Origin: CAZECE01 sp964510525
GTDB lineage: Bacteria > Pseudomonadota > Gammaproteobacteria > Pseudomonadales > JANQJO01
DNA length: 13,362 nucleotides
NCBI GenBank assembly: GCA_964510525.1
Contig: CAZECE010000099.1
Coordinates: 1-13,362, forward strand
Direction: 5' to 3'
The notes under the pieces are model-generated. The model was given only the letters and a program-made list of their open reading frames with translations, was not told where the DNA came from and did no database searches. Shown piece by piece: positions 1 to 6,074 of the stretch. Position 1 is the first letter of the stretch. Each line of letters opens with the position of its first letter. Made by a program: the position numbers and the translations under genes.

Positions 1-682
1 AGGATCGAGCTCCAAACCAGATGGCCTGGCCGTGGTGATTTTGGGGTAAAGAGCCGTCTGCGTTTAAAACATTAAAGCCATCGCCTTCTTTGATTGGATG
101 GTTCGGTACATAATCGGTTGACTTACTGTTAGTCCCTTGAAAAGCCGACCGTAAGATCAGTTTGTTTAATTGCATATTCGTGTGACGGTCGGAATCGACA
201 TTCAGCAGTTTGAACGCTTGCTCGCGAGTAATCCATTTGGCTTCACCCGCTATTTGTCCTTCAAATACTTTGGTCGCTGTTTCGGTTGAGGTGTTGAGGT
301 TTTGAGCCAAATTCCGAATGATGGCTTGCTTGATGACGAAGCGGTTGATCAAGGTACCCTGAATGCCTTGATGGTCGTTTTTGGTAAGCGTTGATGCGGT
401 CTTTTGGGCAGAGATTGATTGAATACCTTTCTCATTGGCAACACCCTCAGAAATAAGGGGAGATGATAAGCGTTGCGACTGTGTATTCTCGATGTTTTTC
501 AGAGAGGATGGGTGAAGCACTAGGTGGCTGTCGCCTTTAGCCAAACGAAGTGCTCCAGCTGGATCAAGGCCATTGGCTCTGTTTTGAGGTGATAGGGTGG
601 GGGTAAACTGATTCGAATTTTGGGCTTGCCGGGCAGCGATGATGGTCACGAAAGCTATTTTAGCGGGTTGTATTATACGCAT
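1..682 (-). CDS. Unrecognised protein, 3' end cut by the left window edge
   Basis: An open frame reads leftward from an ATG at 682 with no stop for 227 codons and leaves the window, so only the N-terminal part is seen. AAGGAG lies 11 nt before the ATG, and a good promoter lies further upstream (784-813). The first 25 residues (MRIIQPAKIAFVTIIAARQA...) are basic then mildly hydrophobic, a poor signal-peptide candidate at best. Residues about 25-100 are rich in Ser, Asn, Gln and Thr and look disordered. From about residue 105 the chain looks folded (LINRFVIKQAIIRNLAQNL, then GEAKWITREQAFKLLNVDSD). I do not recognise the family. A disordered N-terminus before a folded domain fits a secreted or surface-associated protein, but it is equally compatible with an ordinary hypothetical protein. 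The start is well supported; the function is unknown. Confidence 0.72.
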   Translation of the reverse strand, partial: MRIIQPAKIAFVTIIAARQAQNSNQFTPTLSPQNRANGLDPAGALRLAKGDSHLVLHPSSLKNIENTQSQRLSSPLISEGVANEKGIQSISAQKTASTLTKNDHQGIQGTLINRFVIKQAIIRNLAQNLNTSTETATKVFEGQIAGEAKWITREQAFKLLNVDSDRHTNMQLNKLILRSAFQGTNSKSTDYVPNHPIKEGDGFNVLNADGSLPQNHHGQAIWFGARS

Positions 683-693
683 ATGAGTGCGAT

Positions 694-699
694 CTCCTT
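694..699 (-). promoter_or_regulatory. Ribosome binding site of the left-edge gene
   Basis: AAGGAG on the minus strand, 11 nt upstream of the ATG at 682. It fixes the start of the leftward gene and supports that frame over the overlapping plus-strand frame. Confidence 0.6.
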
Positions 700-753
700 A
701 CAAGGGCGATTTTTCAACAGTAACTTAATGATGACTTTTCGGTATCCAAATAA

Positions 754-767
754 TGACCTAAAGGTCA
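754..767. promoter_or_regulatory. Palindrome TGACCT-AA-AGGTCA, candidate operator
   Basis: A perfect 6+6 inverted repeat with a 2-base centre. It sits about 10-25 bases downstream of the predicted start point of the leftward promoter (784-813), where a bound repressor would block transcription of the left-edge gene. The symmetry is seen directly; the operator role is inferred, and no transcription factor gene is visible in the window. Confidence 0.35.
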
Positions 768-783
768 CCGGTTGGTGGAAGAG

Positions 784-813
784 AATTTACAAGTCTATTA
801 GGGAGGGTGTCAA
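784..813 (-). promoter_or_regulatory. Sigma70-type promoter for the left-edge gene
   Basis: On the minus strand a perfect -35 TTGACA (808-813) is followed after 18 bases by TAAATT (784-789), a 4/6 match to the -10 consensus. The predicted start near 777 gives a leader of about 95 nt before the ATG at 682, containing the 754-767 palindrome. Confidence 0.45.
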
Positions 814-896
814 TAGTGGTGCGGTATTTGTTTTTTGTTGGTGCGTTATTTTGGTAGTGTTTAATAAGCAAACAACAATTGATAACACTGAAATCC

Positions 897-925
897 TTTA
901 CATGAGAGACGATCAGGCATATTTT
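897..925 (+). promoter_or_regulatory. Sigma70-type promoter for the citrate-synthase-like pair
   Basis: TTTACA (897-902, 5/6 match) and TATTTT (920-925, 4/6 match) are separated by exactly 17 bases. Transcription would begin near 932, leaving a leader of about 185 nt before the ATG at 1117. This is the best rightward promoter in the intergenic region. Confidence 0.45.
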
Positions 926-1003
926 AACTCAGCACTAGGATTTAAGGATTCAATTTATACACATGGAGTGAGAGACAACGGAATGGTTTTTCTAAATAAC
1001 ATT

Positions 1004-1021
1004 GGCTTATCAAGCCGGCTT
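1004..1021 (+). other. Alternative stem-loop in the leader
   Basis: GGCTT (1004-1008), a 3-base loop, AAGCC (1012-1016), then a second GGCTT (1017-1021). AAGCC can pair with either GGCTT copy, giving two exclusive folds, followed by CTTTT. It could be a weak terminator or attenuator-like element in the leader, but the stems are short and chance is a fair alternative. Confidence 0.25.
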
Positions 1022-1116
1022 CTTTTAAGTCAACTCTCTTACTTTAAATTTTGTTTCTGTATCTTCGAGACGGCTTTTATGCATGTTTTTGATGATATTT
1101 TTGTGGGTGTTGATGT

Positions 1117-1944
1117 ATGACGGATGCAGTTGGGGTTGAGGTAGAGTTACGCAACAATCCTTTTGTGGAAAAAGCCACGACCAAAATTTGGTTGGAAGAA
1201 GAAAGCGCGGATAACCCCTACATTGCAGATGATGCTTTTTGTTACGGTTACAACCTTTTTGAATTAGCTGAAAAGCGCGATGCAGTAGACGTAGTTTATC
1301 TGTTAATGACGGGGGAATTGCCGGATCAAGCAACGCACGACTTTTTTCAGAAATTAATGATTTTGTTTTGTAATCCGGGGCCAAGACACAACGCAACCCG
1401 CGCGGCGATGATGGCGGGTGCCGGTAAAACCGTGTCTAACAATATCTTACCCATAGGTCTTTCAATTTTCAGCGGTGCTTATCTTGGGGCGACGGAAGTG
1501 CAGGAATCCATGCGGTTTCTGAAAAAAAACTGCGATCAAAATGCCGCTGACGTGGCCAAGTCGTTGTTAAAAGAAAAGCCTGTGCCCAGTGTTGAAGAGC
1601 CCACGATTGTGGCGGGTTTTGGAAGTTTGTACAGTGGCATTGATGTGCTTTCAAAAAAGATGGCCAATTTTTTATTAGAGACAGAATTTGAGACGCCCGT
1701 TATGCAGTGGGCGGCCGCATTTGTGGCAGAGGTTGAACCGAGTGGGTACGGTTGGTTAAATTCCGGTGTGGCAGCGGCGGCATTGTTGGATCTAAAGATG
1801 GATTCGATGACGGGTGGCCCATTGTTTCAGTTATTCGCTGCACCTGGATTGTTGGCGCATGGATTGGAGAAGTGTAAAGATACGATGTACTCAATGCCGT
1901 TTTTAGATCAATCGCGTTACATCATGGAGACGGAGGAGCGGTAA
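1117..1944 (+). CDS. Citrate synthase-like protein A, probable pseudoenzyme
   Basis: The 275-residue product has the all-helical citrate synthase fold, shown by GYNLFELAEKRDAVDVVYLLMTGELP (within residues 44-69), PRHNATRAAMMAGAGK (89-104), SGAYLGATEVQESMRFL (119-135), GFGSLY (167-172) and NSGVAAAALLDL (215-226). Family enzymes have about 370-430 residues, so this is short. The catalytic pieces look lost: the His of the family motif SGPLHGGANE aligns with Leu123, the His of GFGH with Ser170, and the Asp of VDFYSG with Trp213. I therefore doubt citrate synthase activity. The start is the first ATG after an in-frame TGA at 1111; the upstream ribosome binding site is weak. The stop overlaps the next gene's ATG by one base, so the two are made together and probably pair. 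Fold assignment is firm; function is open. Confidence 0.82.
   Translation: MTDAVGVEVELRNNPFVEKATTKIWLEEESADNPYIADDAFCYGYNLFELAEKRDAVDVVYLLMTGELPDQATHDFFQKLMILFCNPGPRHNATRAAMMAGAGKTVSNNILPIGLSIFSGAYLGATEVQESMRFLKKNCDQNAADVAKSLLKEKPVPSVEEPTIVAGFGSLYSGIDVLSKKMANFLLETEFETPVMQWAAAFVAEVEPSGYGWLNSGVAAAALLDLKMDSMTGGPLFQLFAAPGLLAHGLEKCKDTMYSMPFLDQSRYIMETEER
1932..1938 (+). promoter_or_regulatory. Strong ribosome binding site inside the end of gene A
   Basis: GGAGGAG lies 5 bases before the ATG at 1944 and inside the last codons of the preceding gene. With the stop/start overlap TAATG it indicates coupled translation. The second product, unlike the first, has a strong site of its own. Confidence 0.65.
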
Positions 1945-2753
1945 TGTCGATTGAGTTTTGGGATGAAAAGCGAGAAGTATTTCGAACCAAAAAAGGGGGA
2001 TGGAATATTCCTGAAGGGGTGAATACGCATGGGTATTCCTTGTATGATGATCTTGTTGGTAAAAAAAGTTTTTTTGAATTACTGTTGTTACATGTAACGG
2101 GTGTGATGCCAGATGAGAAGTTGGCCTATTGGTTGGAATGCTCATTCATGTGTCTTAGCTGGCCTGATCCCAGAATATGGTGTAACCAGATTGGGTCGTT
2201 AGGTGGGAGCTCAAGAACTTCGCCGGTCAGTGCCATTTGTGCAGCTTTGATGGCTGCTGATTCAAAAATTTATGGTGTCGGTACTTTGGGTGCAGTATTT
2301 GATTTTATGAGTGGTGCAAAAAAAAGCTTAGATAGCGGGGGGGATATTGCTTCGTTTATCGAGGATGAGTGTCAAAGAGAGGGTAAGTTAGTTGTACCTG
2401 GTTTTGCGAGGCCAATAGCTAAAGGTGATGAAAGAGTGGAAGTTATGATTCCTTTGGCGAAAAGTTTGGGGTTTGGAACGGGCGAATTTTTATCATTAGC
2501 TTTGAAAATTAGTGACTATCTGATTTCTACAAGAGATGAAAGCATTAATTTTGCTGCGTATATCGTCTCTTTTTTAATGGATCAAAAATTCCAAAAGAGT
2601 TCTATTTTGACTTTGTTTAGTCTTTTAATTAATGGCGGTGTTCATGCTTGTTTTGTTGAGTCTAACGAAGACTTACATTCAAATAGTTTTTTGCCACAAA
2701 AGTGTCAAGATATTATTTATAATGGCCCCTGTATTCGTTCAGTTAAGGTCTAA
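1944..2753 (+). CDS. Citrate synthase-like protein B, probable pseudoenzyme
   Basis: A 269-residue protein with recognisable but divergent citrate synthase segments: GYSLYDDLVGKKSFFELLLL (30-49), TGVMPDEKLAYWLE (52-65), DPRIWCNQIGSLGGSSRT (75-92), IYGVG (109-113) at the LHGG position, PGFARPIAKGDERVEVM (152-168), which matches the PGFGHPLYxxGDPRAE motif, and INFAAY (201-206) at the VDFYSG position. The catalytic His aligns with Tyr110, the second His with Arg156, and the catalytic Asp with Asn202. The GDxR part of the substrate loop is kept. It is clearly paralogous to the preceding protein but strongly diverged. Translation is coupled through the TAATG overlap. The 3' half is AT-rich like the receptor gene beyond it. 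A heterodimer with protein A is a natural guess, since citrate synthases are dimers. Confidence 0.78.
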   Translation: MSIEFWDEKREVFRTKKGGWNIPEGVNTHGYSLYDDLVGKKSFFELLLLHVTGVMPDEKLAYWLECSFMCLSWPDPRIWCNQIGSLGGSSRTSPVSAICAALMAADSKIYGVGTLGAVFDFMSGAKKSLDSGGDIASFIEDECQREGKLVVPGFARPIAKGDERVEVMIPLAKSLGFGTGEFLSLALKISDYLISTRDESINFAAYIVSFLMDQKFQKSSILTLFSLLINGGVHACFVESNEDLHSNSFLPQKCQDIIYNGPCIRSVKV

Positions 2754-2781
2754 ACTGCATTTTGAATAACAAAAGCTTAAT

Positions 2782-4962
2782 TTAAAAAGAATAGTTAAAC
2801 TCGACGTAAGCACTTCTTCCTTCAATCGGAAAGTCGCTATTTATTGTACCGTTGCTAGGGTAGTGTCGATCTTCTTTATTTAAAATATTTCTAATGGCAA
2901 TAGTGCCATCCAGGCCATTCATAATATCTTTACGCGTTACATTAGCGTTGATTAAAAAGTAATCTTTGATTGGGCTTCTTGTATCATTTGAGCTTCTATA
3001 CCTAGATGAAACCCAGTGTAACTCTGCGTTGGTTTCCCAGAAGTCGTTTAAATCGAAGTTAATTTCATTAAAAAATTGGCGGCGAGGAGCCTCGGGAATT
3101 GTATCGCCAGTAGCATTGTCTGAGGAGTTTTGGTAAGCGTAGTTAGCGCTTAATGATAAATCATTGTTGTACTTCCAAGTAGCTTCCCATTCAAACCCTT
3201 TACCATTTTGATTACGGATGTTTTGAGCTGAGGAGTTGCCATCTCCATTTGCTACAAATTCAATAAGGTCTTTTGCTTTATATCTAAAAAAACTTAGCGC
3301 CGTATTGAAGTTTGGACTGGGCCTATAGTTAAATACTATTTCATAAGTGTCGATTGTTTCTGGGTCTAAATCCATATTTCCTAACGCTACAGGGTTATTG
3401 ATGTATGCAAGCTCACCAAAAGAGGGTGCTCTAAAAGCGCTACCATATAAAAATTTAGTTGTAAGGTGTAAGCTCGTAGCCCAGACCAGCGCTGCTCTTG
3501 GATTAAGTGTGTCGCCGAAATCAGAATAATCATCATATCGGATACTAGCTGTTAGCTCCCAATCGGAAGCAAATTGCCAGATATCTTGTGCTGATATGTA
3601 ATAGATGTCTCGTGTTAAATTCGGCAAGTATATTCCCGCAGTGCCTGTGACATCTGAAAGCTCTCCATCAATTATTGCTACGGAAGGAAGGCTGGGGAGA
3701 CTAGATCCATCAATAACCCCAGGGCCAAAGTTTTTTTGTTCGGTTGGAGTTGCGGATTGTTGTCGTGCTCCTATTGCGAATCTTAGGTCATGATCAAGCA
3801 GCCCTTTATGCTCTATTGAAAGATCAAATTGACTATCATCATGTTCCCCACCGGGGGCTCCGATCAATCCATTCGGAAAATTTACAACGCCAGAAGGGGA
3901 TACAAAGTTTAGGTTTCCATCAGCTCCAATAGGCACCGTTGCTCCGGGAGGCAAAAGCGTAAATTTTGATTCAATTTTGTATCTTGTGTAGCTAATGTGA
4001 CTATTTAAATAAGTATGATTAGAAAAAAAATTGTCGTTGTATCCAATGTCAAGTCGATAAATTTCGCCATTTTCTTGATTGGTGGGATCTAAGGCAAGTG
4101 CACCACCTGCGCCGTTGCCTGCGTCACGATTGGACCATGACCAGAAGTTTGAATACCAGTTTTTATTTTCAATTTTGATGTCAGTATTTAACACTTCATA
4201 AAGTGTGTTGAGACTTCCCGGAGATAAAGATGCTGAAGTGCTAAAAGCGGTGTCTAAGCTAGTTTGTAAGTCGTTTTCAAGTATGCGCCCTGCATCTCCG
4301 TTTGAGTGCTGATAATTCAAACTAAACGTTGAATTCCAGTTTTCATTTTTTAAACTCTTTTGGAACCAGGCCTCATAATAATCAAAAGATCCTGTTTTGG
4401 TGCCCACTTCACCACTTCCAATTGAATCTGAGTCTTTTGTAATAACATTTACCACTCCGGAATAAGCATCGGCACCATAAAGTGCAGAACCAGGTCCTCT
4501 AACCACCTCAACCCTTTCAATGTTATGGACAGGTAATTTAAAAAGAATTGGTCTGTTACCTAAGGTTACCCACTGAACTGGAATTCCATCCCTTAACAGT
4601 AAGACATGGGGATTAGTACCTGTATGAATGCCACGAATTGAATAAATGGAGTCCATTCTATTAATCGATGAGGGCGCTACATGCAATCCAGGCACTGTTT
4701 CTAGGATATCATCTAAAGTCCTGGCGGCCATTTGTTTGATTTGTTTGGCTGTGATGACGGATGCTACGGAAGGGGCGGCGTATATGGGTTTGGCGTTGCC
4801 TGTGGCGATACTGATGATCTCCTCGCTGCCATAAATCTCTAAAAGCTCCGCAATTTCAGGGTCCATTTCCGCTAAAGCGTTGTGGTTTGTGCTGCATAAT
4901 AGTGAAAACAGCAAGAGTGAGAATTTAATGTGTCTTAATGCGCTGCGCTGTGTAGAATCCAT
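2782..4962 (-). CDS. TonB-dependent outer-membrane receptor
   Basis: A complete 726-residue receptor that would take up a scarce ligand (siderophore, cofactor or similar) across the outer membrane using TonB energy. A signal peptide covers residues 1-31 (basic start, LLLFSLL core, cleavage after ALA). A candidate TonB box is EEIISIATG near residues 47-55. The plug domain (about 60-175) shows SVASVITAKQI, RTLDDILETVPGLHV, YSIRGIHTG, LLLRDGIPV, IERVEVVRGPGSALYGADA and GVVNVITK. The rest is a beta barrel ending in ...VEFNYSF, with the terminal Phe typical of outer-membrane barrels. It converges on the citrate-synthase-like pair with 28 bases between stops and no obvious terminator. Composition is clearly AT-richer than the genes after 6 kb. 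The ligand cannot be read from sequence. Confidence 0.93.
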   Translation of the reverse strand: MDSTQRSALRHIKFSLLLFSLLCSTNHNALAEMDPEIAELLEIYGSEEIISIATGNAKPIYAAPSVASVITAKQIKQMAARTLDDILETVPGLHVAPSSINRMDSIYSIRGIHTGTNPHVLLLRDGIPVQWVTLGNRPILFKLPVHNIERVEVVRGPGSALYGADAYSGVVNVITKDSDSIGSGEVGTKTGSFDYYEAWFQKSLKNENWNSTFSLNYQHSNGDAGRILENDLQTSLDTAFSTSASLSPGSLNTLYEVLNTDIKIENKNWYSNFWSWSNRDAGNGAGGALALDPTNQENGEIYRLDIGYNDNFFSNHTYLNSHISYTRYKIESKFTLLPPGATVPIGADGNLNFVSPSGVVNFPNGLIGAPGGEHDDSQFDLSIEHKGLLDHDLRFAIGARQQSATPTEQKNFGPGVIDGSSLPSLPSVAIIDGELSDVTGTAGIYLPNLTRDIYYISAQDIWQFASDWELTASIRYDDYSDFGDTLNPRAALVWATSLHLTTKFLYGSAFRAPSFGELAYINNPVALGNMDLDPETIDTYEIVFNYRPSPNFNTALSFFRYKAKDLIEFVANGDGNSSAQNIRNQNGKGFEWEATWKYNNDLSLSANYAYQNSSDNATGDTIPEAPRRQFFNEINFDLNDFWETNAELHWVSSRYRSSNDTRSPIKDYFLINANVTRKDIMNGLDGTIAIRNILNKEDRHYPSNGTINSDFPIEGRSAYVEFNYSF

Positions 4963-4968
4963 ATCCTT

Positions 4969-4993
4969 GTACCTAAGAGGCTTTGCTCAGTAC
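4969..4993 (-). promoter_or_regulatory. Hairpin over the receptor gene's ribosome binding site
   Basis: In the minus-strand transcript GTACTGAG (4993-4986) can pair with CTTAGGTAC (4977-4969) through 8 pairs (one G-U) and one bulged G, leaving an 8-base loop. The best-spaced Shine-Dalgarno candidate, AGG 9 bases before the ATG at 4962, lies in the 3' arm, so the fold would hide it. A second AAGG lies outside but only 2 bases from the ATG, too close to work well. Confidence 0.4.
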
Positions 4994-4999
4994 CGGCAT

Positions 5000-5019
5000 C
5001 GCAGACTTCCTTGTCTGCG
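5000..5019 (-). promoter_or_regulatory. Perfect 7-bp hairpin in the receptor leader
   Basis: CGCAGAC and GTCTGCG flank a 6-base loop, AAGGAA on the transcript strand. No T-run follows, so it is not an ordinary terminator. It lies just upstream of the ribosome-site hairpin (4969-4993), and together they fill most of the predicted 85-nt leader. Confidence 0.45.
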
Positions 5020-5053
5020 TACATCCCGTTATAAACAATCCGTGTCCTCTTTA

Positions 5054-5082
5054 AATATAGAAGTAATTCAGCAGGTTGCGAA
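5054..5082 (-). promoter_or_regulatory. Sigma70-type promoter for the receptor gene
   Basis: On the minus strand TTCGCA (5077-5082, 4/6) and TATATT (5054-5059, 5/6) are spaced by 17 bases. Transcription near 5047 would give a leader of about 85 nt holding both hairpins. No clear Fur box is visible over it, although iron control is common for this receptor family. Confidence 0.4.
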
Positions 5083-5228
5083 TCTTTGTGCAGTTTCTAC
5101 AAAACCTCTTCAAAAGTGTTTTACAGGGTATACATAATCCCTTTTTTTGTTGATCTTTGAAGGGGGGATTGTCCAAAACACATGAGAATTGAACCAAAAT
5201 GCAGCATTAAACGTCAGTGGGTGGCTTC

Positions 5229-5735
5229 ATGAGTGAGCAAGGCGGTGTTCAAAAAAACATAGTTCGTATACAAAAAAATCCTGTTGTGTTTGGATTGGTG
5301 TTTTTGAGTACGGTCTTGGCGGGAGTGTTGTCCTTTACTGATGATCTCACGGATCTGTGGGAACGGCTGTTTCCTGAAGAGAGGATTTCGGTTGATGGCG
5401 AATGGATGGCAGAGGTTACCTATCCTTGGATTCCGCAAAAAACCTTTGAGGAACGTTTTAAATTTACGATGCAAGGTAATCAAATTGCCGGAGTCGCGGG
5501 TTTTTTAGGTCGGCCACGGATGATTCACAATGGTTCAATGAATGGGTATCAACTTTCTTTCGATGTGCAATTCGAATCCACATTCTCTACCGACGCCGAA
5601 AGCCAACCCGATTCGAGGCATTATCAAGGTTGGTTTGAAAAAGGGGCTCAGGGTGAAGAGAGTATTTGGTTTACCTCGATGAGTCGAACCGGTGATGCTG
5701 AGTTGTTTGAGTTTAAAGCGACTCGAGTGCCTTAG
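5229..5735 (+). CDS. Small membrane-anchored protein of unknown function
   Basis: A 168-residue protein. A basic N-terminus (KNIVRIQK) precedes one hydrophobic helix, residues 18-36 (PVVFGLVFLSTVLAGVLSF), so it should sit in the inner membrane with most of the chain outside the cytoplasm. After a short acidic helix (DDLTDLWERLF) come about 115 residues rich in alternating polar and hydrophobic stretches (VDGEWMAEVTYPW, ERFKFTMQGNQIAGVAGFLG, YQLSFDVQFES, HYQGWFEKG, SIWFTSMSRTG, LFEFKATRV), suggesting a small beta barrel of lipocalin-like type. I do not recognise the family. A GTG at 5217 could add four residues; I chose the ATG at 5229. The ribosome site (GTGGGTGG) is weak. It is transcribed away from the receptor gene and lies about 340 bases before the coiled-coil gene. 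Confidence 0.75.
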   Translation: MSEQGGVQKNIVRIQKNPVVFGLVFLSTVLAGVLSFTDDLTDLWERLFPEERISVDGEWMAEVTYPWIPQKTFEERFKFTMQGNQIAGVAGFLGRPRMIHNGSMNGYQLSFDVQFESTFSTDAESQPDSRHYQGWFEKGAQGEESIWFTSMSRTGDAELFEFKATRVP

Positions 5736-5761
5736 GTGTGCCGGGTAGCTTTTGGGTAGAT

Positions 5762-5796
5762 GGGTTTCCTCGATTCGCTGAGCTCATCGCGGCTAC
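5762..5796. repeat. Candidate copy of a dispersed intergenic repeat
   Basis: The segment GGGTTTCC...GATTCGCTGAGCTCATCG...GGCTAC has the look of short intergenic repeats found in many copies in gammaproteobacterial genomes (a TTCGCTNNGCTCA core ending in GGCTAC), with a TGAGCTCA palindrome in the middle. Only one copy is visible here, so the repeat nature rests on resemblance. Confidence 0.3.
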
Positions 5797-5939
5797 AGTG
5801 GCTTTGATGAGAGTGGTATGGGGAGAGGGCTGGGGATTGCCGTTGGCCTTTGATTGATGGCGACAAAATTCCGTCATTTGTTCTTTTTTCAGCAAATCTT
5901 CACGATTATTTTTCTTAAACGCAGCTAACCTCGTTCTTA

Positions 5940-5951
5940 TTTTGATCAAAA
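5940..5951. promoter_or_regulatory. 12-bp perfect palindrome TTTTGATCAAAA
   Basis: A perfect palindrome about 125 bases before the coiled-coil gene, in its presumed control region. It could bind a dimeric regulator, or be chance in T/A-rich DNA. It contains GATC, so Dam methylation could matter if the host has Dam. Confidence 0.3.
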
Positions 5952-6074
5952 CGATTGTTTTTTGTTTGATATGTAGTCTGTTTAGTCTCTGTTTCTGTTT
6001 TTTACGTGTTATGGCAAACAAATTGCTTGTGTGTTCACGAGATTAGAACTTACGCGTAAAAGTTGAGATTTGTT

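Larger units (their letters stand above)
683..1116. other. Divergent intergenic region, AT-rich
   Basis: About 430 bases separate the leftward gene from the rightward citrate-synthase-like pair. The region holds a promoter candidate for each side, one palindrome and a small stem-loop (1004-1016). An open frame crosses it on the plus strand, but it has no ribosome binding site and unusual composition, and I do not treat it as a gene. No RNA gene is evident. Confidence 0.55.
5736..6074. other. Intergenic region before the coiled-coil gene
   Basis: About 340 bases without a convincing gene. The first part is GC-balanced and holds a repeat-like segment (5762-5796); the second is T-rich and holds the 12-base palindrome at 5940-5951. 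I see no confident sigma70 promoter although the next gene presumably needs one. A minus-strand frame (5713-6021) crosses it without a ribosome binding site and is probably spurious. Confidence 0.5.

Noticed and set aside
903..976. Direct repeat TGAGAGAC at 903-910 and 969-976
   Set aside because: Only eight bases, differing flanks and no further copies nearby; probably chance.
620..1120. A 166-codon plus-strand frame ending at the start of citrate synthase-like protein A
   Set aside because: Its first part overlaps the better-supported leftward gene, it has no ribosome binding site, and the translation has a random composition rich in Phe, Cys and Asn with no domain features.
1117..2753. 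A single citrate synthase gene split by a frameshift
   Set aside because: Both products contain the same family segments from N- to C-terminus, so they are paralogues side by side, not two halves of one protein.
4963..5100. Cobalamin or cyclic-di-GMP riboswitch before the receptor gene (GCAAAGCC is present)
   Set aside because: No B12-box, and the other conserved parts of the cyclic-di-GMP aptamer, including the second stem after GCAAAGCC, are missing.
5126..5148. AGGG...CCCT followed by seven T, resembling an intrinsic terminator
   Set aside because: Only four pairs form before mismatches, and no rightward gene ends just upstream.
5713..6021. A minus-strand frame of 102 codons between the small membrane protein and the coiled-coil gene
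   Set aside because: No ribosome binding site, a Lys/Arg/Gln-rich and then low-complexity translation, and it covers the repeat-like segment; such frames arise by chance in repeats.
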